From Methylibium sp. (GTDB lineage Bacteria > Pseudomonadota > Gammaproteobacteria > Burkholderiales > Burkholderiaceae_C), in NCBI GenBank assembly GCA_013824165.1, contig PNNH01000018.1:27299-91298 (forward strand): a DNA stretch of 64,000 nt, written 5' to 3'. The translations under genes and the position numbers were made by a program. Below the pieces are notes generated by a model. That model did no database searches and was not told the origin of the DNA. It worked only from the letters and a program-made list of their open reading frames with translations. Below, in pieces: positions 29,304-39,173 of the stretch. Every line of letters starts with the position of its first letter. Within the stretch, counting starts at the first letter, position 1.

Positions 29304-31909
29304 GGGTGGATTTTCTGGCTCAGGCTCTTCAGGCGGTACAGCGCATCGAGCGCTTCACGCGGGGTCAATGCGTCAGGGTCGAGATCATGCAGCGCTGCGA
29401 GCGCCGCGTCGGTCTCGGTGGCGACAGTGGTGGGTGTCGGCTCAGGCTCAGGCGGCGCGGCGAACAGGTCGATCTGCGCCTCGCCCGCGCTGGCCTTGGC
29501 TTCCAGCGCCTCCAGCGTGGTTCGCGCCTGCCGCACCAGGCTGGCCGGCATGCCCGCCAGCCGCGCCACCTGCACGCCATAGCTGCGGCTGGCGGGGCCG
29601 GGTTGGATTTCGTGCAGGAAGACGATGTCCTCACCGCTTTCCACCGCAGCCACATGGCAGTTCAGCGCCTGTGCATGCTTGGCAGGAAACTCGGTCAGCT
29701 CGAAATAGTGCGTGGCAAACAGCGTGAAGGCGCGCGTCTTGTCGTGCAGATGGCTGGCGATGGCGCCGGCCAGCGCCAGACCGTCGAAGGTCGAGGTGCC
29801 GCGCCCGATCTCGTCCATCAGCACCAGCGATTGGTCGCTGGCACTGTGCAGGATGGCCGCGGCCTCGGTCATCTCCAGCATGAAGGTGGACTGCGCATTG
29901 GCCAGGTCGTCGGCCGCACCGATGCGGGTGTGGATCGCGTCCATCGGCCCCAGGCGGCAGCCCGTGGCCGGCACATAAGAGCCGATGGCGGCAAGCAGGC
30001 AGATCAGCGCCACCTGGCGCATGAAGGTGCTCTTGCCGCCCATGTTCGGGCCGGTGATCACCAGCATCTTGGTGCGCGCATCAAGCCGGCAATCGTTGGC
30101 CATGAACTCGCCTGCGCCGGTCTCGCGCAGCCGGGCCTCCACCACTGGATGGCGGCCGGCCGTGATGTCGATCGCCGGCTGGTTGACGAAGTCCGGACAG
30201 CACCAGTTCAGCGTCGCAGCGCGCTCGGCCAGCGCGGCCAGGGCGTCCAGGCTGGCCAGCGCGCGGCCCAGCGCGGTGAGCGTCGGCAGTGCCTCGGTCA
30301 ACTGGTCGATCACCATCTCGAACAAGAGCTTCTCGCGCGCCAGCGCACGCTCCTGAGCGGACAAGGCCTTGTCCTCGAAGGCCTTGAGTTCGGGCGTGAT
30401 GTAGCGCTCGGCGTTCTTCAGCGTCTGGCGGCGCTGGTAATCCAGCGGCACCTTGTCCACCTGGCCCTGCGTCACCTCGATGTAGAAGCCGTGCACCTTG
30501 TTGAACTGCACGCGCAGATTGGCGATGCCAGTGCGGGCGCGCTCACGGGTCTCCAAGTCGAGCAGGAAGCTGTCGCAGTTCTGCTGGATGCCGCGCAGCT
30601 CGTCGAGCTGCTCGTCGAAGCCTATGGCGATCACGCCACCATCGCGCAGCAGGACGGCCGGCTCGTCGGCGATGGCGCGCCTCAGCAGCTCCTCGATATC
30701 CGGAGCCGGGGTCAGGTGTTGTGCCAAGGTGGTGATCAGGGCGCTGCCCTGTTCCCCGCCCGGCAGTGTGTGGCGCAGGTCCGGCAGGGTTTGCAGCGTG
30801 GCGCGGAGGCCGGTGAGTTCGCGCGGACGCACCTGGCGCAGCGCAATGCGCGCAGCGATGCGCTCCACGTCCGAGACATGGCGCAGCGCCTCGCGCAGTG
30901 GCTCGAAGCCGTTCTCGATCAGCGCTCCAATCGCTGCATGGCGGCCCAGCGCCTCGCTGCGTTCGCGCTTGGGATGCAGCAGCCAATGGCGCAGCGCACG
31001 GCTGCCCATGCCGGAGCGACAGCTATCGAGCACGGAGAGCAGGGTGGGCGAAGACTCGCCGCGCAGCGTCTGCGTCAGCTCCAGATTGCGCTGCGTGGCC
31101 GGCGGCAGGTCCAGCAGCTCGGTGCTGCGTTGCACCTGCAGGCTCTTCACATGCGCCAGCGCCCGGCCCTGCGTGTGCTCGGCATAGCTCAGCAGTGCGG
31201 CGGCGGCGGCCTGTGCGGCCTTCAGATCCTGCGCATTGAAGCCCTGCAGACTGGCAACACCCAGCTGTTCGCACAGCTTGCGCGCGCCAAGCTGGGTGTC
31301 GAACTGCCAGCTTGGCCTATTGGTAATGGGCAGCCGCGCGGCCAGCACAGCCTGCGGCTGGCGCTCGCGATCAACCAGCACCTCGGCTGGGCTCATGCGA
31401 GCCAGGAAAGACGGCAGCTCGCGTTCGCTGCACTCCGACAAGCCAAGCTGGCCTTGGGTCAGTGACAGCCAGGCCAGGCCCAGCGTCTTGCCCTGTGTTG
31501 CCACGGCCAGCAGGATGGAGTCCTGCTTGTCGGCCAGCAGTTCGGTATCGGTGACCGTGCCGGGCGTTACCACGCGCACCACCTTGCGCTCCACCGGCCC
31601 CTTGGCCGTGGCCACATCGCCCACCTGTTCGGCAATCGCCACCGCCTCGCCGAGGCGGATCAGCTTGGCCAGATAGCTCTCCAGCGCGTTCACCGGCACG
31701 CCAGCCATCACCACCGGCTGGCCGGCACTCTGCCCGCGCTGGGTCAGCGTGATGTCCAGCAGAGCGTTGCACTTGCGGGCGTCGTCGTAGAAGACCTCAT
31801 AGAAGTCGCCCATGCGGAAGAACACGAGCACATCCGGGTGCTCGGCCTTGAGGCGGAAGTACTGCGCCATCACCGGCGTGTGGGCGCTGAAGTCCTGGGG
31901 CTGGCTCAT
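29300..31909 (-). CDS. mutS: DNA mismatch repair protein MutS
   Basis: 869 aa from the ATG at 31909, close to the 853 aa of E. coli MutS; an upstream open stretch of 73 codons has no family similarity and covers the suhB terminator. The N-terminal mismatch-binding domain has the Phe-Tyr-Glu motif in [18 protein letters not shown]. The ATPase domain has Walker [14 protein letters not shown], Walker [17 protein letters not shown] and the dimer-interface [13 protein letters not shown]. It recognises mispairs and recruits MutL. The C-terminus keeps the short tetramerisation-type helix ([20 protein letters not shown]). Confidence 0.96.
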
Positions 31910-31930
31910 GAAAAGGATGCTGAAATGGAC

Positions 31931-31952
31931 AAAGCCCTCGAGCGAGGGCTTT
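31931..31952 (-). terminator. Intrinsic terminator after suhB
   Basis: AAAGCCCT (31931-31938) and AGGGCTTT (31945-31952) form an 8-bp stem around CGAGCG. Read on the minus strand it lies 31 nt after the suhB stop and before the mutS start, and is followed by a TTTGTCCATTTC-type tail. The palindrome is nearly symmetric, so it could act in both directions. Confidence 0.65.
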
Positions 31953-31982
31953 GCAGGACTGAAGAAAAGCTTGGGCCGGAGT

Positions 31983-32930
31983 TTAGATCGGCGCGTCGTC
32001 GCCGCCGGCCTTCTTGATTCGCACCGGGCCACGCTTCTTGGGTTCGCCTGCTGCCGCCGCAGCGGCATCCCCGGCAGCGCCTGCGTCACCGGCGTCAGCT
32101 TCTGCTCCCTCTTCGGCCTTGATGACACGGGTGTAAGGCGCCAGGATCTGCACCAATTGGCCGTAGATCTTGGGGCTGCCGGCCACCACCTCGCGCTGGT
32201 TCATGAAGTCGGCTTCGCCTGTGAAGTTGCCGATCAGGCCGCCCGCTTCCGTGATGATCAGCGAGCCCGCAGCCACGTCCCAGGGGTTCAGCCCGGTCTC
32301 GAAGAAAGCGTCGTAGTAACCGGCAGCGACGTAGCAGAGATCCAGCGCGGCAGCACCCGGGCGGCGCAGGCCGGCGCACTGGGTCATGACCTCCTCGAAC
32401 ATCTTCACGTAGCGCTTGAAGTTGTCGCCGCGGCGGAAGGGGAAACCGGTACCGATCAGCGCGTCGCCCATGCGGGTGCGCTTGGAGACGCGCAGGCGCT
32501 TGTCGTTCACGTAGGCGCCGCGGCCCTTGGTGGCGTAGAAGAGGTCGTTGCGTGTCGGGTCATAGACGACCGCCTGCTGCACCACGCCGCGGTGCGCCAG
32601 CGCGATAGACACGCAGTAGACCGGGAAGCCGTGGATGAAGTTGGTGGTGCCGTCCAGCGGGTCGATGATCCAGACGAACTCGGAATGCTTGGCGCCGCGT
32701 GTGCGGCCCGACTCTTCGGCGAGGATGGCGTGCTCAGGATATGCCTGCAGCAGCGTATCGATGATGATCTCTTCGGCCGCGTGGTCCACCTCGGTGACGA
32801 AATCGTTGGGCGACTTCGAGTTGATCTTCAGGATATCGAGGTCCATCGACGCGCGGTTGATGATGGCTCCCGCTGCGCGTGCGGCCTTGATGGCGACGTT
32901 GAGCATGGGATGGAGTGCAACTTGCGTCAT
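31983..32930 (-). CDS. suhB: Inositol monophosphatase family protein SuhB
   Basis: 315 aa from the ATG at 32930 ([21 protein letters not shown] matches family N-termini; an upstream frame adds 24 unrelated residues). Metal and substrate motifs: [33 protein letters not shown] and [19 protein letters not shown]. SuhB acts as phosphatase in vitro and, in E. coli, as a partner of RNA polymerase/NusA in rRNA antitermination. The C-terminal 44 residues (272-315) are an added low-complexity tail, Ala/Gly/Asp-rich then basic ([12 protein letters not shown]). It is divergent from trmJ. Confidence 0.92.
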   Translation of the reverse strand: MTQVALHPMLNVAIKAARAAGAIINRASMDLDILKINSKSPNDFVTEVDHAAEEIIIDTLLQAYPEHAILAEESGRTRGAKHSEFVWIIDPLDGTTNFIHGFPVYCVSIALAHRGVVQQAVVYDPTRNDLFYATKGRGAYVNDKRLRVSKRTRMGDALIGTGFPFRRGDNFKRYVKMFEEVMTQCAGLRRPGAAALDLCYVAAGYYDAFFETGLNPWDVAAGSLIITEAGGLIGNFTGEADFMNQREVVAGSPKIYGQLVQILAPYTRVIKAEEGAEADAGDAGAAGDAAAAAAGEPKKRGPVRIKKAGGDDAPI

Positions 32931-33033
32931 GCGGTGACCCTGCAAGAAAAAAGTGAGGTGGCTGGCGGAGGAAAAGAGCGGGTGGGCCAGCAGTTTGTGC
33001 ATTGCGGCCCACGATAATCGCGCATTTTAGCCG

Positions 33034-33777
33034 ATGCCGGCTGGGCCGACCGTGGATTCCACACGCTTCATTCTGATTCAGACCAGCCACCCGGGCAATG
33101 TGGGCGCGGCAGCGCGAGCCATGAAAGTCATGGGCTTCTCCGAACTGGTGCTGGTGGCGCCTCGATTCGCCGATGTGCTGTGCCAGGAGGAAACCATCGC
33201 GATGGCCAGTGGTGCCGCCGACATCCTGGCGCGTGCCCGCATCGTGCCGACGCTGGAACAGGCACTCGACGGCGTGAGCTTTGCCTGCGCCACCGCCATG
33301 ACGCCGCGCGACTTCGGGCCGCCGGTGCGCGAGCCCCGCGCTGCGTTTGCCGAACTGGCGATGCAACAGCACAAATTGGGACTGGTGTTCGGCTCCGAGC
33401 GTTATGGGATGAGCAACGAGGACGTCTACCGCTGCCATGCGGTGCTGTCGATTCCGACCCATCCTGACTACGGCTCGCTGAATCTGGCCCAGGCGGTCCA
33501 GCTGCTCGCCTATGACCTGCGCCAGGCACTGGGCGGGTTCGGCGTCGTGCCCCGCACCGCGGACCCGCAACTGGCCGATGCGCAGGCCGTGCAGGGCCTG
33601 CTGACGCACTTGCAGCAAGGACTCCAGAAAATCGGCTATCTCGACCCGGCGGCACCGAAGAAGCTGATGCCGCGCCTGAATCAGCTCTTCAACCGGGCGC
33701 AGCTCACCGCTGAGGAAGTGCATATCCTGCGCGGCATCGCGCGTGCGATGGTCAAGTCGGGCGGCAGCGAGGATTGA
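33034..33777 (+). CDS. trmJ: tRNA (cytidine/uridine-2'-O-)-methyltransferase TrmJ
   Basis: 247 aa SpoU/SPOUT methyltransferase that modifies position 32 of certain tRNAs. The SPOUT motifs are visible: RFILIQTSHPGNVGAAARAMKVMG (motif 1), LGLVFGSERYGMSNEDVYRC (motif 2) and YGSLNLAQAVQLLAYDL (motif 3), which form the deep trefoil knot that binds S-adenosylmethionine. The C-terminal 80 residues are helical as in TrmJ. It is divergent from suhB and 57 bp upstream of cysE; suhB-trmJ-cysE neighbourhoods recur in proteobacteria. Confidence 0.93.
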   Translation: MPAGPTVDSTRFILIQTSHPGNVGAAARAMKVMGFSELVLVAPRFADVLCQEETIAMASGAADILARARIVPTLEQALDGVSFACATAMTPRDFGPPVREPRAAFAELAMQQHKLGLVFGSERYGMSNEDVYRCHAVLSIPTHPDYGSLNLAQAVQLLAYDLRQALGGFGVVPRTADPQLADAQAVQGLLTHLQQGLQKIGYLDPAAPKKLMPRLNQLFNRAQLTAEEVHILRGIARAMVKSGGSED

Positions 33778-33834
33778 ATCGCCCGGCTAGACTGGCCGTC
33801 CCTGAAAACCACGAACGACTAGCTCTCCCTGCCC

Positions 33835-34611
33835 ATGTTTCAGCGCCTCCACGAAGACATCGCCTGCATCCTTGAGCGCGACCCGGCTGCCCGGTCGGCT
33901 TGGGAGGTGCTGACCTGTTATCCGGGGCTGCATGCGCTTGTGCTGCATCGGCGTGCGCACTGGTGCTGGACGCATGGCCTGAAATGGCTGGGGCGTTTCA
34001 TTTCGCACCTCTCGCGCTGGCTGACCGGGATCGAGATCCATCCCGGTGCCACGATCGCGCGCAAGGTCTTCATCGACCATGGCATGGGTGTCGTGATCGG
34101 CGAGATGGCCGAGATCGGCGAGGGCTGCACGATTTACCAGGGTGTCACTTTGGGTGGCACTTCGCTGGTGAAGGGCGCCAAACGGCATCCCACGCTTGAA
34201 GCCGGGGTGATCGTGGGCGCCCATGCCTGTGTGCTGGGTGGATTCACGGTCGGCGCCGGTGCCAAGATCGGCTCGGGTGCTGTGGTGACCAAGCCGGTGC
34301 CGGCAGGAGCCACAGCGGTGGGCAATCCGGCGCGCGTCATCGAGGCCAAGCTGGACGCGCAGCGTGAGGAGCTGGCGGCGAAGATGGGGTTTTCAGCCTA
34401 TGGCGTGACCCAAGGCGATGACCCGGTGGCGCAGGCGATGAAGGGGTTGATTGACAACGCTGCCGGCCACGAGCACCAGATTGCTTTGCTGTGGCAGGCG
34501 GTGTGCAAGCTCTCGGCCGCCTCGGCGCAGCCCGTCGGCGACTGCGTGCCAGTCGATGCGCAGCAGAGCGAGCGTTTTGACGCGGCTGAGCTGAGTCGGC
34601 TGGTGAAGTAG
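33835..34611 (+). CDS. cysE: Serine O-acetyltransferase CysE
   Basis: 258 aa. It acetylates serine with acetyl-CoA, the first step of cysteine synthesis. The N-terminal helical domain is followed by a left-handed beta-helix of hexapeptide repeats (about residues 65-165), with the catalytic His in [23 protein letters not shown] and the CoA-binding Lys/Gly loop [16 protein letters not shown]. The C-terminal 80 residues extend beyond the classic core and end in a basic stretch. It converges on slyD, with a repeat-rich spacer between them. Confidence 0.94.
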   Translation: MFQRLHEDIACILERDPAARSAWEVLTCYPGLHALVLHRRAHWCWTHGLKWLGRFISHLSRWLTGIEIHPGATIARKVFIDHGMGVVIGEMAEIGEGCTIYQGVTLGGTSLVKGAKRHPTLEAGVIVGAHACVLGGFTVGAGAKIGSGAVVTKPVPAGATAVGNPARVIEAKLDAQREELAAKMGFSAYGVTQGDDPVAQAMKGLIDNAAGHEHQIALLWQAVCKLSAASAQPVGDCVPVDAQQSERFDAAELSRLVK

Positions 34612-34635
34612 GCCGTCGGCGTTTTGGGGCCACGG

Positions 34636-34739
34636 CCGCAGGGCTTGTCGGTGATCACTCAGCCTGCCCATGCGAGACATGGGCAGCCCTTCGTGAGGCG
34701 TCGGACAAGCCGCAGGACTTGTCCTCGGTCCTCACTCAG
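34636..34739. repeat. Mosaic of direct and inverted repeats between cysE and slyD
   Basis: Two imperfect direct copies lie at 34636-34662 and 34710-34739: both start CCGCAGG, contain CTTGTC, then a GGT-rich part and end TCACTCAG. Between them CTGCCCATG (34664-34672) pairs with CATGGGCAG (34678-34686). GGCTTGTC in the first copy is complementary to GACAAGCC (34704-34711), and GGACAAG/CTTGTCC at 34703-34724 forms another hairpin. The second copy reaches the slyD stop codon. The arrangement resembles REP/BIME-type elements placed between convergent genes, where they may also end transcription. Confidence 0.6.
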
Positions 34740-35218
34740 TGATGCTGATGGCCGTGTTCGCCGTGGGCGTGGTGATGGGCGATTTCCTCGGCACTGGCCG
34801 CGCGCACCGAGAGCACCTTCAGGCTGATCTTCAGGCTCATGCCGGCCAGCGGGTGATTGCCGTCCAGCAGCACGGTGTCACCCTTGATCTTGCTGACGTG
34901 GTAGAGCCTGAATTCGCCGGCTTCGCCCTCGCTGATCTCCAGTTGGCCACCAACCTTGACGCCCGGCGGGAAATCCTTTTTGGCGAGGCTGCGCAGCAGG
35001 CTCTCGTCGCGCTGGCCAAAGGCCTGCTCCGGCGGCAGGTTCAGCGTGGCTTCAAAGCCTGGCTCCTGGCCTTCCAGCGCCGCTTCGATCGCGGGCAGGG
35101 TGTTGCCATAGCCGCCGATCAGCACGGCCGCTGGCTCCTTGGCGTTCTCGATCAAGCGCCCCAGGCTGTCCGCCACTTTGAGTTTCAGGGTCGCGACGGT
35201 GTCTTTGGTGATCTTCAT
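34736..35218 (-). CDS. slyD: FKBP-type peptidyl-prolyl isomerase SlyD
   Basis: 160 aa from the ATG at 35218 (MKITKDTVATLKLKVADS). The FKBP domain is interrupted by the insert-in-flap chaperone domain (about residues 65-125: PPEQAFGQRDESLLRSL and GDTVLLDGNHPLAGMSL, the latter highly conserved). The C-terminal tail is histidine-rich (HHHAHGEHGHQHH), as in the metal-binding tail of SlyD, which passes nickel to hydrogenase or urease factors elsewhere. No such enzymes are seen in this window. It starts 5 bp after the mogA stop. Confidence 0.92.
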   Translation of the reverse strand: MKITKDTVATLKLKVADSLGRLIENAKEPAAVLIGGYGNTLPAIEAALEGQEPGFEATLNLPPEQAFGQRDESLLRSLAKKDFPPGVKVGGQLEISEGEAGEFRLYHVSKIKGDTVLLDGNHPLAGMSLKISLKVLSVRAASAEEIAHHHAHGEHGHQHH

Positions 35219-35223
35219 CGGGG

Positions 35224-35811
35224 TCAGGTCTTGCTGTTGTTGGGCTTGATGGCGGACTTGGGGCGGAAGGCCTTGCAAATCTCGTCACGGGTTTCGAGGT
35301 AAGGGCCGCCGATCAGGTCGATGCAATAAGGCACCGCAGCGAAGATGCCCTGCGCCTTCTCGTGGCCGGCCAGGGTCTCGGCGATGGCCTTGGGCTGACC
35401 CGGCAGGTTGATGATCAAGGCTTTGCCGCGGATCACCGCCACCTGGCGCGAGAGGATGGCGGTGGGCACGAAGTGCAGCGAAATCTGGCGCATCTGCTCG
35501 CCGAAGCCGGGCATCTGCTTGTCGGCCACGTCCAGCGTCGCCTCGGGTGTCACGTCGCGCGGCGCGGGTCCGGTGCCACCGGTGGTCAGCACCAGGTCGC
35601 AGTGCGCCTGGTCGACCAGTTCGCGCAGCGTGGCGCTGATCTGCGCACGCTCGTCCGGGATCAAGCGTGGCAAGAACTCAATCGGGTTTTGCAGCGCACG
35701 GCTGAGCCAATCTTGCAGCGCCGGCAGGCCTTTGTCTTCGTAGACGCCGCTGGAGGCGCGGTCGCTGATCGAGACGATGCCGATGCGGACCGCATCGTAG
35801 GCTTCACTCAT
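35224..35811 (-). CDS. mogA: Molybdopterin adenylyltransferase MogA
   Basis: 195 aa from the ATG at 35811. It adenylates molybdopterin before molybdenum insertion. Signatures: IGIVSISDRASSGVYEDKG at the N-terminus, LVLTTGGTGPAPRDVTPEAT with the MPT-binding GGTG, and ALIINLPGQPKAIAETL. The length matches E. coli MogA (195 aa). It overlaps the darP gene by 8 bp and precedes slyD by 5 bp, so darP-mogA-slyD look like one operon. Confidence 0.93.
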   Translation of the reverse strand: MSEAYDAVRIGIVSISDRASSGVYEDKGLPALQDWLSRALQNPIEFLPRLIPDERAQISATLRELVDQAHCDLVLTTGGTGPAPRDVTPEATLDVADKQMPGFGEQMRQISLHFVPTAILSRQVAVIRGKALIINLPGQPKAIAETLAGHEKAQGIFAAVPYCIDLIGGPYLETRDEICKAFRPKSAIKPNNSKT

Positions 35812-36343
35812 CTTCCGGCTCCACGCGCAGTTGCTCGGCCTTGATGAACTGGAACAGCTCCCGGAAGGCGCGGCCGTTGCGTTGTTCAGGTGCGCCGGCC
35901 GCGTCCTTGCGGGCCGCACGGACCAGGCTGCGCAGTTGCTGCACGTCGATGCCAGCGTGCTGGTTGATGAAGTCCTGCAGGGCATCGTCCTCGGCCAGCA
36001 GGCGCGCGCGCCAGCGTTCGCTCTCATGCAGCGCGAGGCTGTCCTTGGCATGGCCGAGCTTGAAGGCCGCCACCGCCTCACGGATCGGCTCGGGGTCGAC
36101 CCTGCGCATCAGCTTGCCGATGTACTGCATCTGGCGGCGCTTGCCCTCGAAGTTGGTGATCTTCTTCGCGGCCTTGACCGCGTCGAGCAGGATTTCGGGC
36201 AGGCCCAGGGGCTCGACGCGGCTGTCGGGCAGGGACATAAGATCCTCGCCGAGCGATTGCAGCTCGTGGCTATCCTTCTTCTTCTGGGTCTTGCTCGGAC
36301 GGTCGAAATCGTCGTCGTCCTGGAAATCGTGGCTTGGGTTCAT
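35804..36343 (-). CDS. darP: Ribosome-associated protein DarP/YjgA
   Basis: 179 aa, highly charged, of the DUF615/YjgA family that joins late pre-50S ribosomal particles and aids 50S assembly. The family core is seen as LQSLGEDLMSLPDSRVEPLGLPEILLDAVKAAKKITNFEGKRRQMQYIGKLMRRVD. The N-terminus is acidic, followed by a Lys-rich linker (KTQKKKD). It is divergent from pmbA, the same pairing found in E. coli and many other proteobacteria. Confidence 0.93.
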   Translation of the reverse strand: MNPSHDFQDDDDFDRPSKTQKKKDSHELQSLGEDLMSLPDSRVEPLGLPEILLDAVKAAKKITNFEGKRRQMQYIGKLMRRVDPEPIREAVAAFKLGHAKDSLALHESERWRARLLAEDDALQDFINQHAGIDVQQLRSLVRAARKDAAGAPEQRNGRAFRELFQFIKAEQLRVEPEDE

Positions 36344-36447
36344 GGCTTCACTGAGTGGGGCGCCCCGCGCAAAGCATGCAAAGCAAGCCAGGGGGCGTGA
36401 CCCGTATGATTGTCGCCCACAACCGCATCTCTGCCTTGTCCTCCCCC

Positions 36448-37851
36448 ATGCCCAAGACGCAAGCCCACGCCAACACCTCCCATGCCGACTCCGCAGAGAG
36501 CGGCTTCGCCTACAGCCAGGAACGTTTCCGTGAGTTGGTCGACGAGGTGCTCGGCGAGGCCAAGCGCCTGGGCGCCAGTGATGCTGGGGCCGAGGTCTCT
36601 GAAGGCTGCGGCCTGTCGGTTTCGGTGCGGCGCGGTGCGCTCGAGAACGTCGAGCGCAACCGCGACAAGTCGCTGGGCATCTCCGTCTATCTGGGGCAGC
36701 GGCGCGGTAATGCCAGCACCTCTGACTTCTCCGCGCAGGCGCTGAAGGACACCGTCCGCGCTGCCTTTGACATTGCGCGTTTCACGGCCGAAGACCCGGT
36801 GGCCGGCCTACCTGACGCGGAAGACCTGTCGCTGGATCCGTCGACCCGTCCAGCGCTGGATCTGTTCCACCCCTGGGCCATCGACGCCCATGCTGCCGCC
36901 GAGATGGCGATGCGCTGCGAGGCTGCGGCTTTCGATACCGACAAGCGCATCACGAATTCCGAAGGCGCCGCCGTATCGGCCCAGCAGTCGCATTTTGTTG
37001 CCGGCAACAGCCGCGGCTTTCGCGGCGGCTATGCCAGTTCACGCCACTCGGTTTCGGTGGCGCCGATTGCCGGGCGCGGTGCCGGCATGCAGCGGGATGC
37101 CTGGTACAGCTCGATGCGCGACGCCGCCGACCTGGCCGCGCCTGAGGCGATAGGCCGCTACGCAGCCGAGCGGGCGCTGTCCCGCCTGAAGTCGCGCAAA
37201 GTGAAGACGGCGGAAGTGCCCGTGCTGTTCGAGAGCACGGTGGCGGCCGGGCTGCTGGGCGCCTTGGTTCAGGCCACCAGCGGCGGCGCCCTTTATCGCA
37301 AGGCCAGCTTCTTGCTGGACAGCCTCGGCAAGGGCGTACTGGCTTCGCATGTGGACGTCAAAGAAGACCCCCATGAACTCAAAGGCAAGGGCAGCGCGCC
37401 GTTTGACGATGAAGGTGTGAAGACCCAGGCGCGCTCGGTGGTCGAAGCGGGCGTCTTGCAGGGCTATTTCCTCTCGACCTATTCGGCGCGCAAATTGGGA
37501 CTTCGCACCACCGGCCATGCGGGCGGCTCGCACAACCTCCACATGACCAGCCGTCTGACAGCGCCAGGCGATGACTTGAAGACCATGCTGCGCCGGCTCG
37601 GTCGCGGCTTGTTCGTGACCGAGCTGATGGGGCAGGGCGTCAACTATGTGACCGGCGACTATTCGCGCGGTGCCAGTGGCTACTGGGTTGAGAACGGCGA
37701 GATCGCCTTCCCCGTGCACGAGGTGACGATTGCCGGCCACCTGCCGCAGATGTTCCAGGACATCGTGGGTATCGGCACTGACGTGTACACGCTGGGCGCC
37801 AAGACGGTGGGCTCCGTCTTGTTGGCACGCATGAAGCTTGCAGGCAGCTGA
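36448..37851 (+). CDS. pmbA: TldD/PmbA family metalloprotease PmbA
   Basis: 467 aa from the ATG at 36448, close to the usual 450. PmbA (TldE) partners with TldD to form a protease that processes small modified peptides such as microcin B17 and CcdA. Typical segments: VSVRRGALENVERNRDKSLGISVYLGQRRGNAST, the central VPVLFESTVAAGLLGALVQATSGGALYRK, and the C-terminal GRGLFVTELMGQGVNYVTGDYSRGASGYWVENGEI. The metal site belongs to TldD, which is not in this window. No ribosome site precedes the chosen ATG; a GTG at 36355 and an ATG at 36406 are in frame, so the N-terminus is uncertain. Confidence 0.92.
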   Translation: MPKTQAHANTSHADSAESGFAYSQERFRELVDEVLGEAKRLGASDAGAEVSEGCGLSVSVRRGALENVERNRDKSLGISVYLGQRRGNASTSDFSAQALKDTVRAAFDIARFTAEDPVAGLPDAEDLSLDPSTRPALDLFHPWAIDAHAAAEMAMRCEAAAFDTDKRITNSEGAAVSAQQSHFVAGNSRGFRGGYASSRHSVSVAPIAGRGAGMQRDAWYSSMRDAADLAAPEAIGRYAAERALSRLKSRKVKTAEVPVLFESTVAAGLLGALVQATSGGALYRKASFLLDSLGKGVLASHVDVKEDPHELKGKGSAPFDDEGVKTQARSVVEAGVLQGYFLSTYSARKLGLRTTGHAGGSHNLHMTSRLTAPGDDLKTMLRRLGRGLFVTELMGQGVNYVTGDYSRGASGYWVENGEIAFPVHEVTIAGHLPQMFQDIVGIGTDVYTLGAKTVGSVLLARMKLAGS

Positions 37852-38046
37852 AAACGCTTCGGCGTGTTGCGGTTTTGACGCCATTGGCTTCGGTTTGGCG
37901 AGCCGGCCTAGGTTAGGCTTGCACCCGCGTCGGGTTGCAGCTCTCGTTACCGCAAAGTGATCGGGTTTGTCCCCGGAAAAGCTTAGTGGCCGAACCCTAG
38001 AATTCGCCCCGGTCGCTCATTCAGTCAAATCATTCAGGAGACCTTT

Positions 38047-39129
38047 ATGGAACGTCGTTCCTTTGTCCGTCAGGCTGGTCTGGCAGGCATTCTTGCTGCT
38101 GGCGCTGCTCCCGCGGTTGTTCACGCTCAAGCCAATATTCGCTGGCGGCTGACGTCTGCCTTCCCCAAGGCCCTGGACACGATTTACGGTGCTGCGGACA
38201 CCTTTGCAAAGTCCATCTCGGACATGAGCGGCGGCAAGTTCCAGATCTCGGTCCATCCCTCGGGTGAGTTGGTCGGCGGTTTCGGACAGGTCGATGCGCT
38301 GCAGAACGGCACGGTCGAAATGGCCCACACAGCGCCGTACTACTACTTCGGCAAGGATCCGTCCTTCGCCATCGGCTGCGCCATTCCTTTCGGCCTGAAC
38401 AGCCGTCAGATGACCGCCTGGATGGTTGAAGGCAATGGCATGAAGCTGATGCGTGAGTTCTATTCGAACTACAACATCATCAACTTCATTGGCGGCAACA
38501 CCGGCGCTCAGATGGGCGGCTGGTGGCGCAAGGAAATCAAGTCCCTGGCAGACATCAAGGGCATGAAGTTCCGCACCGGTGGCTTCAGTGGCGTGATCTT
38601 CGGCAAGCTCGGCGGCGTGGCCCAGAGCATTCCCGGCGGTGAGATCTATCAGGCGCTGGAAAAGGGCACGATCGATGCTGCGGAGTGGGTTGGTCCGTAC
38701 GACGACGAAAAGCTCGGCTTCAACAAGGTTGCGCCGTTCTACGGTTACCCCGGCTTTTGGGAAGGCGGCCCGCAGCTGGACTTCTTCATCAACACCAAGG
38801 CCTACAACTCGCTGTCGGCTGAGTACAAGGCGATGATCGAGGCGGCTTCGATGGAAGCTGCAACGGTCATGCAGGCCCGCTATGACGCACGCAACCCGGC
38901 GGCGCTCAAGCGCCTGGTTGCTGGTGGCACCAAGCTGTTCCGTTTCCCCAAGGACATGCTGGACGCGGCCTTCAAGGAGTCGATGGCCACCTATGCGGAC
39001 CTCAGCGCCAAGAACCCGGCCTGGAAGAAGATCTACGAAGACTACAGCGCCTTCCGCCGCGATCAGAACCTGTGGTTCCGCTTCGCCGAAGCGGGCTTCG
39101 ACGATTTCATGCAACAGCAGCGCCTGTAA
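38047..39129 (+). CDS. TRAP transporter periplasmic binding protein (DctP/TakP type)
   Basis: 360 aa. It has an RR-containing signal (ERRSFVRQ, then a hydrophobic stretch ending VVHAQ at about residue 26), compatible with Tat or Sec export. The mature protein has the DctP features FPKALDTIYGAADTFAKSI, LVGGFGQVDALQNGTVEMAHTA and the ligand-Arg segment IKGMKFRTGGFSGVIFGKLGG. The EWVGPYDDEKLGFNK and YYGFWEGGP-like regions resemble TakP, which binds 2-oxo acids with Na+. An AGGAGA ribosome site precedes the start. The permease genes lie convergently downstream. The ligand is not determined by the sequence. Confidence 0.9.
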   Translation: MERRSFVRQAGLAGILAAGAAPAVVHAQANIRWRLTSAFPKALDTIYGAADTFAKSISDMSGGKFQISVHPSGELVGGFGQVDALQNGTVEMAHTAPYYYFGKDPSFAIGCAIPFGLNSRQMTAWMVEGNGMKLMREFYSNYNIINFIGGNTGAQMGGWWRKEIKSLADIKGMKFRTGGFSGVIFGKLGGVAQSIPGGEIYQALEKGTIDAAEWVGPYDDEKLGFNKVAPFYGYPGFWEGGPQLDFFINTKAYNSLSAEYKAMIEAASMEAATVMQARYDARNPAALKRLVAGGTKLFRFPKDMLDAAFKESMATYADLSAKNPAWKKIYEDYSAFRRDQNLWFRFAEAGFDDFMQQQRL

Positions 39130-39173
39130 TAGGCGTTTCGGCGGGGCTGAAATGCCCCGCTCTGCGGCAAGCA

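Noticed and set aside
29306..31465. Plus-strand open frame of 719 aa
   Set aside because: It is antisense to mutS, which has all its motifs; the translation is repetitive Arg/His/Gly/Gln-rich without a known domain.
36400..36412. TATGAT as -10 element or ATG (36406) as pmbA start
   Set aside because: No -35 hexamer at the right distance and no ribosome site; kept only as an uncertainty on the pmbA start.
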